From NCBI RefSeq assembly GCF_003985155.1, contig NZ_ML133688.1, positions 1 through 64,000 of the forward strand: a stretch of DNA of 64,000 bases. The letters run 5' to 3'. The notes beneath the pieces were generated by a model. It searched no databases, was not told where the DNA came from, and was given only the letters and a program-made list of their open reading frames with translations. Of this stretch, positions 9,366 through 17,078 are shown in pieces. This DNA comes from Rhizobium vallis. GTDB taxonomy: Bacteria; Pseudomonadota; Alphaproteobacteria; Rhizobiales; Rhizobiaceae. Numbering within the stretch: the stretch's first letter is position 1; each line of letters begins with the position of its first letter. A program made the translations under genes and the position numbers.

Positions 9366-9989
9366 CTAGCGCCGTTCGCGCCATTGTAAAGCCGCCTCGG
9401 TTCTGTTCGAGGCGCCGAGCTTGCTCAGAATCTGTGTCATATGGTGCTTGACGGTCTTTTCCTGCAGGCCGAGACGCAAGCCGATATGCTTGTTCGACAG
9501 GCCTTGGGCGACAAGATCCATCACTTCGCGTTCCCGCGGCGTCAGGCTGTTTTTCTCGGAGCTTCCGCCCTGTAACGAACTCTCCATGACCTTTGCCGAC
9601 ATCGTCGGCGAGATATATCGCGATCCGCTAAGAATGGTCCGGATCGCTTCGGCAAGGCCGCGCGAACCCACACCTTTGAGAACATAGCCCATCGCTCCCC
9701 GCTGCAGAGCTCCAAGCAACGTGTCTACTTCCTCCGATACGGTCAACATGAGGATCTTTGTCGAGGGGCTGAGTGCCAGGACCTCGCCGATTGCCGATAG
9801 TCCGCCTCCGGGCATCGAGACATCAAGGAGCATGACGTCGGGGCGGTTGTTGGAAGCGATCATGGCCGCGTCATCGCTACTGGCGCCTTCTCCGACGACG
9901 ACGAAATTGCTGATCTCCGACAAGCTGCGGGTTACACCCTCGCGAAAGAGCGGATGGTCGTCCACGACGCCGATGGTGATTGCTGTCAT
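9366..9989 (-). CDS. LuxR/NarL-type response regulator
   Basis: A 207-residue response regulator. The receiver domain has the acidic pair in VVDDHPLFREG, the phosphorylated Asp in VMLLDVSMPGG near residue 55, and the conserved Lys in YVLKGVGS near residue 105. The C-terminal LuxR-type helix-turn-helix reads LTPREREVMDLVAQGLSNKHIG, then EKTVKHHMTQILSKL. Its start overlaps the stop of the histidine kinase gene by ATGA, so the two are translationally coupled and form a cognate pair. It is the obvious candidate to bind the GGACC dyads found across this island (inference). No receiver or DNA-binding residue appears to be missing. Confidence 0.93.
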   Translation of the reverse strand: MTAITIGVVDDHPLFREGVTRSLSEISNFVVVGEGASSDDAAMIASNNRPDVMLLDVSMPGGGLSAIGEVLALSPSTKILMLTVSEEVDTLLGALQRGAMGYVLKGVGSRGLAEAIRTILSGSRYISPTMSAKVMESSLQGGSSEKNSLTPREREVMDLVAQGLSNKHIGLRLGLQEKTVKHHMTQILSKLGASNRTEAALQWRERR

Positions 9990-11380
9990 CTCTCATCTCC
10001 CACTTCCATAGGCTCGAAGGTCATAACAACCGTCGTTCCTCCTCCGCCTGTCTTGATGTCGAAGGATCCTCCGAGGCTATCGATGCGTTCCCGAAGCCCG
10101 ACCAGACCGAGGCTCGACGGCCTCACCTCACTCGGATCGAAGCCGTCGCCACGGTCGCTGACCTCGACGCGGACATGTCCGTTGTGCGAGACGGCCTTGA
10201 CAGTCTGCTGGATGCCGCCGCCGTGGCGATGGGCGTTATTCAAGGCCTCCTGAACGAAGCGATAAATGCAGATCTTCACGGCAGGAGCAAGCTCGGGTCC
10301 ATCCTCGTCGACAATTGTTTCAACACGGGTTTCGGTCTTGTGCTGATGTGCTTCGACGACACGCGTCACGATCTCGGTGATCGAGGACTTCTCGATCTGC
10401 GGCAGCACCAGCCCGCTGCAGATGTTGCGGATCTCCGTCATGGCTTCGGCGAGGCTGGAGCGTATCCAGGCAAGCTCCTTTTCGCGCGCTTCGGGCTGTG
10501 TGGTCGCGTTGATCAGCAGGTCGCTGTCAAGTCGCAACGATGCATATGCGATGTGCTGTGCCGGGCCGTCATGCAGATCGGCGCCGATGCCGCGCAGATA
10601 TGTTTCGTTCAGCGCTGCCGCCCGCTGGGAGGCGCGTTGCAGCCGACGCTGGAGTCCGCGGTTTTCGGCCAGCAGCGTGGATAGTTGATTGACCCGTTCT
10701 CTGAGATCCTTGCGCTGCGCCTCTATCGTGTGGCTGCCCCGGAACACCAGGGCGGAGAGAACAAGGAAAAAGACTGCCGTGAGAGCGGCGACAGCACCCC
10801 AGCTCCGGAGCCGAGCATGCGCCAGGCTGTCGCCAAGCCCTTCTGCTGATTCGTAGAATTCGAGGACGGCAACCGCCTGCCCGGACCATGGCTGGAGCAC
10901 GGGGTTGTAGATTTCCATAAGCGGCTTGCCGAGCGCGTGCTCCTCGATGCTTTCGGGATCGCTGGCGATCTCGTAGCGCGCGACCAGAGACCCTGCGAAT
11001 GCCCTTTCCAGCTTGTCGGTTACCGGAAACTTCTTGCCGACGAGCGCTTTCTCGTTCGAATAGAGGATGGTGCCGTCGCTTCGCCAAAGCTTGAAAGAAA
11101 CAAGGCGCCGGCCGAGCGCGCCCTGGCTGAGGGTCTCGTCCAGAGCCTGCGTGCTGCCTTCGTCCAACAGGGATTCCGTTTGCATGTCGGGAAGCAGCGG
11201 TGCGACCACGCTATCCACGTATAGCGCCGTCGCCGCGCCGGAATTGTGGATAACGGCGTCCTCGATGAGGTGGGTTACGAGAAGGCCCACCAGGAACATG
11301 GTGGCAATTGATATGAGCCCACCCGCGATGAAGAACTGGGAGGCGAGCGAGCGGGCATTCCAGCGGCGAAGCCAATTCAT
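9986..11380 (-). CDS. Sensor histidine kinase, NarX/DesK (HisKA_3) type
   Basis: A 464-residue membrane kinase. TM1 is near residues 15-35 (FFIAGGLISIATMFLVGLLV). A periplasmic sensor domain of about 140 residues follows, then TM2 near residues 190-210 (VAALTAVFFLVLSALVF), a coiled-coil linker, and a HisKA_3 dimerisation domain with the phosphoacceptor His in GADLHDGPAQHIAY. The HATPase domain has the N box FVQEALNNAHRHG and G boxes DRGDGFDP and GLVGLRERI. It autophosphorylates and passes phosphate to the regulator that overlaps its 3' end. The sensed signal is unknown. It lies 63 bases downstream of a 58-aa membrane protein gene with which it probably shares an EcfG-type promoter. Confidence 0.93.
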   Translation of the reverse strand: MNWLRRWNARSLASQFFIAGGLISIATMFLVGLLVTHLIEDAVIHNSGAATALYVDSVVAPLLPDMQTESLLDEGSTQALDETLSQGALGRRLVSFKLWRSDGTILYSNEKALVGKKFPVTDKLERAFAGSLVARYEIASDPESIEEHALGKPLMEIYNPVLQPWSGQAVAVLEFYESAEGLGDSLAHARLRSWGAVAALTAVFFLVLSALVFRGSHTIEAQRKDLRERVNQLSTLLAENRGLQRRLQRASQRAAALNETYLRGIGADLHDGPAQHIAYASLRLDSDLLINATTQPEAREKELAWIRSSLAEAMTEIRNICSGLVLPQIEKSSITEIVTRVVEAHQHKTETRVETIVDEDGPELAPAVKICIYRFVQEALNNAHRHGGGIQQTVKAVSHNGHVRVEVSDRGDGFDPSEVRPSSLGLVGLRERIDSLGGSFDIKTGGGGTTVVMTFEPMEVGDER

Positions 11381-11443
11381 TTTGATACCGGCGAGAAATT
11401 TCCCGATTAACCTATCGCTTCTTCAGAGTTTTTCCAAACGGTG

Positions 11444-11620
11444 TCACCGCACATCCCTGGTATCGAAGATTTCGGCGCCTTTGATGCTCTCGGTCAACTG
11501 CAGCCTGTCGCCGGACATGGCTGCGCCGAACATGTAGAGAAGGCCGGCCAGAATGATAACGAGGGCGATGACGGACGCGTTCCAGGCGTCATCGACTTTG
11601 GATTTATTGCTCTGAGGCAT
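11444..11620 (-). CDS. 58-aa single-span membrane protein upstream of the histidine kinase
   Basis: MPQSNKSKVDDAWN is followed by one membrane helix, ASVIALVIILAGLLYMFGAA, and a short polar C-terminus ending TRDVR. The ATG at 11620 has AGGAG at an 8-base spacing. A TTG six bases upstream is only two bases from the AGGAG and is rejected. The gene is first in an operon with the kinase and regulator. Its size, topology and position suggest an accessory that touches the kinase in the membrane, but no family is recognised. Confidence 0.7.
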   Translation of the reverse strand: MPQSNKSKVDDAWNASVIALVIILAGLLYMFGAAMSGDRLQLTESIKGAEIFDTRDVR

Positions 11621-11647
11621 GCTCAAATCTCCTTCGGTCTCGTTCGA

Positions 11648-11673
11648 AACGGAGCCGATCGATTACCCGTTCC
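11648..11673 (-). promoter_or_regulatory. EcfG-type promoter of the two-component operon
   Basis: Minus strand: GGAAC (11673-11669), 17-base spacer, CGTT (11651-11648). This is an exact match to the general stress consensus GGAAC-N16/17-CGTT of alphaproteobacteria. The ATG of the 58-aa gene follows about 27 bases later. The GGACCAAGGTCC dyad ends 29 bases upstream of GGAAC. Confidence 0.65.
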
Positions 11674-11702
11674 ATCCCAGGGACTTCGGTCGGAATGCGC
11701 CG

Positions 11703-11714
11703 GGACCAAGGTCC
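11703..11714. promoter_or_regulatory. Dyad GGACCAAGGTCC, putative operator (copy 2)
   Basis: A perfect 5+2+5 palindrome between the divergent two-component operon and the methyltransferase gene. Related half-sites GGACTTCGGTC and GGACCAGGG flank it on either side. It is placed to act on both divergent transcripts. Same family as the copies at 8641, 16966 and 19249. Confidence 0.5.
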
Positions 11715-11784
11715 GATCCCCGTAGACATCGGCCGATCCAGTCATATGTCACGATCAAACGGACCAGGGCTTGGAGATGTGCGA

Positions 11785-12633
11785 GTGACCATTTCTGCAG
11801 ATATCGAAGGTGGCGTCGGCGCGGCATCGGACGTTTCTCCGACGCCGTTCGAGGAGAGCGTTGCCGATTTTTACGAGACGCTTCTCGTACCAATCCTTTT
11901 TGCGCCCTATGCGGCGGAGATGGCGATCATTGCCGAACGGTTGAAACCAGGCAGCGTTCTCGAGATTGCCGCTGGAACCGGCGCCTTGACACGGGCTTTG
12001 CGGGCGACGCTCGATCCCGCCGCGGAGATTGTGGCCACCGACCTCAGTCAGGCGATGATCGACGTCGGGGCGCCGTCGCTGACGATGTCGCGGACGCACT
12101 GGATGCACGCGGATGCGCAAAATCTCCCATTCGCGTCCTCGATGTTCGATCTCGTCGCCTGCCAATTCGGTGTGATGCTCTTTCCTGATAAGGTGAAGGC
12201 CTATCGCGAGGCCGCAAGAGTGCTGCGCAGCGGCGGACATTTCCTGTTCGCGACGTGGGATTCACTCTCTGCCAACGACTTCGCAAGATCTGTGGACGAA
12301 AGCCTGGCAAGCCTCTTTCCCTCCGATCCGACGGACTTTCTGAGGCGCTTGCCATATTCCTACTTCGATCCAAGTTCGATAAAGGCGCATGTGTCTTCGG
12401 CGGGATTTGCCCCAATTTCCTGCGATCGGATCGAGCTGACCTCGGTCGCAGCCGCTCATGATGTCTCCGCGGCCTTCTGCCAGGGCTCTCCGCTCCGGGA
12501 AGAGATCGAAATGCGGGCGCCGGGGCGCATCGGCGAAATAGTCGACGAAGTGGCCGAGCATGTGGAGTCGCGCCATGGAGTTCGTCCGTGCGGCAGCATG
12601 AGCGCCTTCGTCGTCGTCGGCCGGGTTTCATGA
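11785..12633 (+). CDS. Class I SAM-dependent methyltransferase
   Basis: About 282 residues with a Rossmann methyltransferase core: motif I VLEIAAGTGALTRAL, the acidic end of strand 2 at IVATDLSQAM, motif near MHADAQNLPFASSMFD, and motif VLRSGGHFLFATWD. This is the UbiE/Methyltransf_11 group, acting on small molecules, but the substrate is unknown. I chose the GTG at 11785 because GGAG stands 8 bases upstream. ATGs at 11746 and 11695 in the same frame have no such site and would run into the dyad and promoter region. Divergent from the two-component operon. Confidence 0.8.
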   Translation: MTISADIEGGVGAASDVSPTPFEESVADFYETLLVPILFAPYAAEMAIIAERLKPGSVLEIAAGTGALTRALRATLDPAAEIVATDLSQAMIDVGAPSLTMSRTHWMHADAQNLPFASSMFDLVACQFGVMLFPDKVKAYREAARVLRSGGHFLFATWDSLSANDFARSVDESLASLFPSDPTDFLRRLPYSYFDPSSIKAHVSSAGFAPISCDRIELTSVAAAHDVSAAFCQGSPLREEIEMRAPGRIGEIVDEVAEHVESRHGVRPCGSMSAFVVVGRVS

Positions 12634-12750
12634 AGCCCGTTGGCTCACGCTCACATATTAATCATACGATTCCGACAATCGTCGTCCCTTCTTATAATCA
12701 TTCTTAATTCGAACGTGGTTGACTTGCCTGAAAGTTCGAGGGCAGCATTC

Positions 12751-13803
12751 ATGTCGATAACATACCGCATTCTGACCGCAGCACTGATCTTGCTGTCGGC
12801 CTCCACGCTTGCGGCAGCCGACGACTGGCGGGTCGTCAAGGCAACAGATGAAGCGAAATATACCATCGACAGAACGAACTGGCTGGACCTGCGCGCCGGC
12901 GACGTGGTCCCTAACCGGGCCTGGGTTTCGACCGGTCCGCGTGGGCGAGTTCAGCTTGCCAGAGGCGTTGAGAACATCACCTTTCAGCCGAATACGCTCG
13001 CCTCGATCACCGCCTACGGAGGCTTCCTTGCGCCCCAGACGCAGATCGTCGAGCAGGTCGGTTCGCTGGACCTCGAAATCGAGAAGCGAAGCCAGCCTCA
13101 TACGACCGTGCAGACGCCGTATCTCGCGGCCGTCGTGAAAGGAACGATCTTCCACGTGACGGTCGGCAAGGCAAAGGCATCGGTTTCCGTCGATCGCGGT
13201 CTGGTTCAGGTTACTTCTTTCGCAAGCGGCCAGCTGTCGAACGTCGGACCGCACCAGAGCGCGACCGTCGACAGCAAGGTCGGCATGACGGTGAAGGGCG
13301 AGGTAGCCAAGCCCGAGATCACCTCGGTTGCCCCGTCGGTCGCCAGGGTTCCGGCCGTTGGCGCTACGATACTCGCGGGCGCAGTCGAAGCGTCCGAGGC
13401 CAAGAACAAGTCTTCGGCTGCCAGCAAGGATACCAGCTCCAGCACGAATGACGACGACAATAGCGGGAAGGGCAAGGGCAGCGAAAGCAGCAGCCGCAGC
13501 AATGACAGCGCTGACAGCAGTGGTGGGCACGGCAATGGCGGCGGCAGTGGTAGTGGCAATTCCGACGGAAACGACAATGGCGGGAATGGTAATTCCGGCG
13601 GCAATGGCAATAGCAACGGCAACTCCGGCGGAAACGGCAACGGAAATTCCGGTGGCAACGGTAACGGCGGCGGAAACGGAAATGGTGGTGGCCACGGTAA
13701 CGGCAACTCCGGTGGCAGCGGCAACGGCGGGAATGACAACAATCATAGCGGCGGAAACGGTAACGGCAATTCCGGCGGAAACGGCAAAGGCAAGGACAAG
13801 TGA
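12751..13803 (+). CDS. Periplasmic FecR-domain protein with Gly/Asn-rich tail
   Basis: 350 residues. A signal peptide (ITYRILTAALILLSASTLAAA) is followed by a FecR-type beta domain: IDRTNWLDLRAGDVVPN, then VSTGPRGRVQLARG, and AAVVKGTIFHVTVGKAKASV ending in VDRGLVQVTS. Residues about 215-350 are low complexity, first Ser/Asp/Lys-rich and then GNGNSGGNGNG-type repeats. Classical FecR is an anti-sigma protein with a TonB receptor and ECF sigma, but none of these is near, so this is a different use of the fold. The stop overlaps the GTG of the CHASE2 protein gene, so a joint function, with FecR presenting a signal to CHASE2 in the periplasm, is a reasonable inference. The ATG at 12751 is chosen because it begins the signal peptide. 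Confidence 0.82.
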   Translation: MSITYRILTAALILLSASTLAAADDWRVVKATDEAKYTIDRTNWLDLRAGDVVPNRAWVSTGPRGRVQLARGVENITFQPNTLASITAYGGFLAPQTQIVEQVGSLDLEIEKRSQPHTTVQTPYLAAVVKGTIFHVTVGKAKASVSVDRGLVQVTSFASGQLSNVGPHQSATVDSKVGMTVKGEVAKPEITSVAPSVARVPAVGATILAGAVEASEAKNKSSAASKDTSSSTNDDDNSGKGKGSESSSRSNDSADSSGGHGNGGGSGSGNSDGNDNGGNGNSGGNGNSNGNSGGNGNGNSGGNGNGGGNGNGGGHGNGNSGGSGNGGNDNNHSGGNGNGNSGGNGKGKDK

Positions 13804-16580
13804 AAGGCATGGCTAAGGCGGCCGGAGACCATCTCTCCGGTAGCATCAGCACCATCGCGGTTCGCATTTTGCTCATCGCCGCGATGCTGGCGCTGCCCCT
13901 GACCGGGGCCGGCACCGGCTTCATCCAGGGGCTGAACAACAGCCTTTTCGCCAAGCGGTTCGAATGGGCGCCTCGCAAGGCCACCGGCAACATCGTCTTC
14001 GTTGCAATCGACAAACGTTCCCTTGATTCCGTCGGAACATGGCCCTGGCCGCGGAGCACTTATGCGACCCTCATCGACAAGCTGACCGCGTCGGGCGCCA
14101 AAGATATCTTCCTCGACGTCGATTTCAGCGCGTTCTCCAGCAAGCAGGAGGACGACCGTCTTGCGGCGGCGCTGGAAAGATTCGGGGGAGGCGTTCTTCT
14201 ACCGGTATTCCGGCAGCAGGAGACGGCGTCATCGGCTGAGACGGCGGTGACAAGGCCGATCCCGCAGTTCCTTCGGAATGCCTGGCCGGCATTCGCCAAT
14301 GTGGCGATGGATGCGGACGGGATCGTCCGTCGTCTCGATCTGGGAAGCCAGTTTGACGGAAACCCCACCCAGTCCGCAGCCGCTGCCCTCGGCAGAGTCG
14401 ACCGTAGCGCCGGTTCCCTGCTGGTCGATTACTCGATAAGGCCGGATACCGTGCCGACATTCTCACTATCCCAGGTGCTTGACGGGACCGTGCCGGCCGA
14501 CGCAATCAAAGACCGCTCGGTGGTGGTCGGAGCATCGGCGGCCGAACTCAAGGACATTTTTGCCGTTCCTGTCTACGGAGCGATTGCCGGCCCGCTCATC
14601 CACGTCCTCGCTGCCGAGACGCTGCTCCAGAACCGTTTCCTTAGAACGCTCGACCAGGCGCCGCTCGAACTCTTGTTTGCAGGGATGCTCATCATCGGAG
14701 TGGTCTGCGGCCGTTCGGCCGGACTGATCACGGTGGCGGCGACCGGACTAACCATCATCATCGTTGGTGAGGTCGGCGCATTTCTGCTGCAGTGGCGGTA
14801 CGGGCTGCTTATCGGCACAGCCGTACCATGGGCGATGCTGATGCTCGCCTGGATGCTGGCCCTAAACGAGCGCGTCAACCTCGGCCGGATGCTTGTGGCC
14901 ATAGCCAATACGGAGGTGCGGAACACCCGGCGTCTCATGCGGCGGATTATTGCCGACAGCTCGGACGGCGTCATCGCATTCGACAGCGATCTGAAGATCG
15001 TCGAGGCGAGCGAATCCGCTAGGACCATATTGCGAGCCGACGTCGGTGCGTCCCTTCTCGGTGGCGCCCATCCCGCTGTCATCGATGTCGTTCGCAGGCT
15101 CGCTTCCGAATACGATGCCCAACCGAGCAAGATACATACGGGCCTCGTCGATTTTTCTGACAACAGAGGTTCGCGGGCAGTACATTACGAGGCGTCTGTC
15201 ACGATTTCGCCAGTCGAACAGACCAATGCGCACGCGACTGCGGCACGCTCGCGGTTTGCCGGCTGCCTGATCATAAGGGACATCACCGCACGACATGAAT
15301 ATGAGGAGCGGTTGAAGAGACTATCGGAGCTGGACGAGCTCACCGGATTGCTCAACCGTCGGGAGTTTGCCTCTCGCCTGACCGCCCTCCACGGCAAAGT
15401 CTTCGTCTGCGTGCTGGATATCGAGCGCTTCTCGTCGCTTTGCGCCACTCTGGGGCGTGACGTGGGCGACGAGCTTCTGAAAGCCGTGGCGGCCAGGTTG
15501 CGCTATGCATTCGCCGGCGATCTCGTGGCGAGACTGGATGGCGGCCATTTCGGCATCGCCACCTCAGCGATCGATGAACGCCCGATCGAGAGATTTGCAA
15601 ATAGTCTTCTTGCGCTGTTCGACGAGCCCGTGCCGATTCGCGGCGCGGCTGTGCCGATCTCGGTCCGCCTCGGAATAGCCCGCTCCGGCGAAGCCGATCC
15701 CGGCGCTCTCCCGAACGCCGCGGAATCGGCGCTCGATGCTGCGAGGGCCACGCCGGGCCTGAGGTGGTCCTCTTTCGATCCTTCTACTGCCGTTCGCCAG
15801 GCCCGATCGCGCCGGCTGGAGCAGGATATGCACGATGCTCTTCAGAACCTGCAGTTCTTCCTGCTGTTCCAGCCGCAGATCGAACTCGCGAATGGACAGC
15901 TTGTCGGCGCGGAGGCTTTGATCCGATGGAACCATCCCGAATTCGGATTGATATCTCCGGCCGAGTTCATCCCGATCGCCGAATCTTCCGGCCTGATCTG
16001 CGATATCGGCCGCTGGACGCTGTTTGAAGCTTGCACCGAGGCGGCCGCCTGGCCTGCCGAGCTCAGCGTCGCCGTCAACGTCTCGGCACTTCAGTTCGAG
16101 CGGTCCGACATTGAGGCCGACGTCAGGGAGGCGTTGTTCTCAAGCGGGCTTCCTTCTTCACGATTGTGCCTTGAGCTGACGGAATCCACGTTCCTCGATC
16201 AAGGCGGACCGTCGATCGCAAAGATAGGCGCGCTTCGCGAAACAGGGGTCGTCATTGCCTTGGACGACTTCGGCACCGGCTATTCGTCGATGAGCTATCT
16301 CGCAGACCTTCCTCTCGACAAGCTCAAAATCGACCAGTCCTTCGTGAGGCGGATGAACGGCAATCCCAACGCATTCGAGATCGTGCGGGCAATCATTTCC
16401 CTGGCGCATGGCCTGCACCTGCAGGTGGTCGCTGAAGGCATCGAAAACGAGCCTGAAGCCGAAGCGCTGCATCGCCTCGGATGCGAGATGGGGCAGGGCT
16501 ATCTCTTTGGCAGACCGGATGATCCCGCTCGCATGCTTTCCAAATGGAGCGTCGAAGAGCTTTTAGCCGCTGAGGTATGA
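13800..16580 (+). CDS. CHASE2-PAS-GGDEF-EAL protein, probable c-di-GMP phosphodiesterase
   Basis: 926 residues. An N-terminal TM is followed by a periplasmic CHASE2 sensor (about residues 45-280), three TMs (about 280-350), a PAS-like segment (IADSSDGVIAFDSDLKIVEA), a GGDEF domain and a C-terminal EAL domain. The cyclase signature is degenerate, RLDGGHFGI instead of RYGGDEF, so synthesis is not expected. The EAL domain keeps its motifs: EALIRW, DDFGTGYSSMSYL, LKIDQSFV and AEGIEN, so phosphodiesterase activity is predicted. GTG at 13800 overlaps the FecR stop; an ATG at 13809 is an alternative start. It is coupled to the FecR-domain gene. Confidence 0.9.
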   Translation: MKGMAKAAGDHLSGSISTIAVRILLIAAMLALPLTGAGTGFIQGLNNSLFAKRFEWAPRKATGNIVFVAIDKRSLDSVGTWPWPRSTYATLIDKLTASGAKDIFLDVDFSAFSSKQEDDRLAAALERFGGGVLLPVFRQQETASSAETAVTRPIPQFLRNAWPAFANVAMDADGIVRRLDLGSQFDGNPTQSAAAALGRVDRSAGSLLVDYSIRPDTVPTFSLSQVLDGTVPADAIKDRSVVVGASAAELKDIFAVPVYGAIAGPLIHVLAAETLLQNRFLRTLDQAPLELLFAGMLIIGVVCGRSAGLITVAATGLTIIIVGEVGAFLLQWRYGLLIGTAVPWAMLMLAWMLALNERVNLGRMLVAIANTEVRNTRRLMRRIIADSSDGVIAFDSDLKIVEASESARTILRADVGASLLGGAHPAVIDVVRRLASEYDAQPSKIHTGLVDFSDNRGSRAVHYEASVTISPVEQTNAHATAARSRFAGCLIIRDITARHEYEERLKRLSELDELTGLLNRREFASRLTALHGKVFVCVLDIERFSSLCATLGRDVGDELLKAVAARLRYAFAGDLVARLDGGHFGIATSAIDERPIERFANSLLALFDEPVPIRGAAVPISVRLGIARSGEADPGALPNAAESALDAARATPGLRWSSFDPSTAVRQARSRRLEQDMHDALQNLQFFLLFQPQIELANGQLVGAEALIRWNHPEFGLISPAEFIPIAESSGLICDIGRWTLFEACTEAAAWPAELSVAVNVSALQFERSDIEADVREALFSSGLPSSRLCLELTESTFLDQGGPSIAKIGALRETGVVIALDDFGTGYSSMSYLADLPLDKLKIDQSFVRRMNGNPNAFEIVRAIISLAHGLHLQVVAEGIENEPEAEALHRLGCEMGQGYLFGRPDDPARMLSKWSVEELLAAEV

Positions 16581-16614
16581 CGGCTCGCCGGGTTCGCACG
16601 CCAAGAACGCCGGT

Positions 16615-16881
16615 TCACTTTGAAACTTTCGCGTAGGAAGATTGATCCAACGCGCGGATGACATGCCGTTCGATCTCGAAACAGGTCTCGTCATATTCTC
16701 GTATGAGCTTCGAACTGGATGGTTGCCCTCGAACGAGATGGCGGGCCTCGATCGCCATTTGGTAGGCCTCGAAGAGCTCGAGCTGCGACGGGTCGCGGGA
16801 TTCCATGATCAGTTTCCGCAACTGCGGCAGACGCATTGCAAGGCGCCTGCGTCCAGCCTCCCGGCGGTTGGATCGTACCAT
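16615..16881 (-). CDS. Small basic/helical protein of unknown function (88 aa)
   Basis: MVRSNRREAGRRRLAMRLPQ begins a chain rich in Arg, Leu and Glu with predicted long helices (QLELFEAYQMAIEARHLVRG, then IREYDETCFEIERHVIRAL). There is no membrane segment. I prefer the ATG at 16881, which follows GCAGGAG and GAAGGAG, to a TTG at 16932. The gene is convergent to the CHASE2 gene and divergent from the DUF1236 gene, with two dyads and an inverted repeat in the shared upstream region. No family recognised. Confidence 0.6.
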   Translation of the reverse strand: MVRSNRREAGRRRLAMRLPQLRKLIMESRDPSQLELFEAYQMAIEARHLVRGQPSSSKLIREYDETCFEIERHVIRALDQSSYAKVSK

Positions 16882-16965
16882 CTCCTTCAGTCTCCTGCCT
16901 TGCCCGCGACGAGAGGGCTTCTCGATCTGCAATTAGCGCCGGCAACCGACATTGAAATGGATTTA

Positions 16966-16977
16966 GGACCAAAGGCC
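16966..16977. promoter_or_regulatory. Dyad GGACCAAAGGCC, putative operator (copy 3)
   Basis: A one-base variant of the GGACCAAAGTCC motif, immediately followed by a second, longer dyad at 16978-16999. It ends 29 bases before the GGAAC of the EcfG promoter at 17007, the same distance as at the two-component operon. Confidence 0.45.
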
Positions 16978-16999
16978 GGACCTCATCAGACTGAGGTCC
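16978..16999. repeat. Inverted repeat, arms GGACCTCA / TGAGGTCC
   Basis: Perfect 8-base arms separated by TCAGAC, directly abutting the GGACCAAAGGCC dyad and ending 7 bases before GGAAC of the downstream promoter. Its GGACC/GGTCC ends match the island motif, so it is more likely part of a compound operator than a terminator. No T-run follows. Confidence 0.5.
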
Positions 17000-17006
17000 G
17001 GGCTGG

Positions 17007-17031
17007 GGAACGACCCGGCATTCAGATCGTT
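17007..17031 (+). promoter_or_regulatory. EcfG-type promoter of the first DUF1236 gene
   Basis: GGAAC (17007-17011), a 16-base spacer, then CGTT (17028-17031): an exact match to the alphaproteobacterial general stress consensus. The ATG at 17079 follows with a leader of about 40 bases that includes the ribosome-binding site AGGAGG. Confidence 0.65.
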
Positions 17032-17078
17032 GGGTTTGCAGCGGTCAAGAAGGCCGCGTCAAACCAAAGGAGGAGAAA

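Noticed and set aside
13206..13742. Pro/Leu-rich frame opposite the Gly/Asn-rich tail of the FecR-domain protein
   Set aside because: Direct antisense translation of the GGN/AAC repeat; no start signal. The same applies opposite the repeat at 8763-9329.
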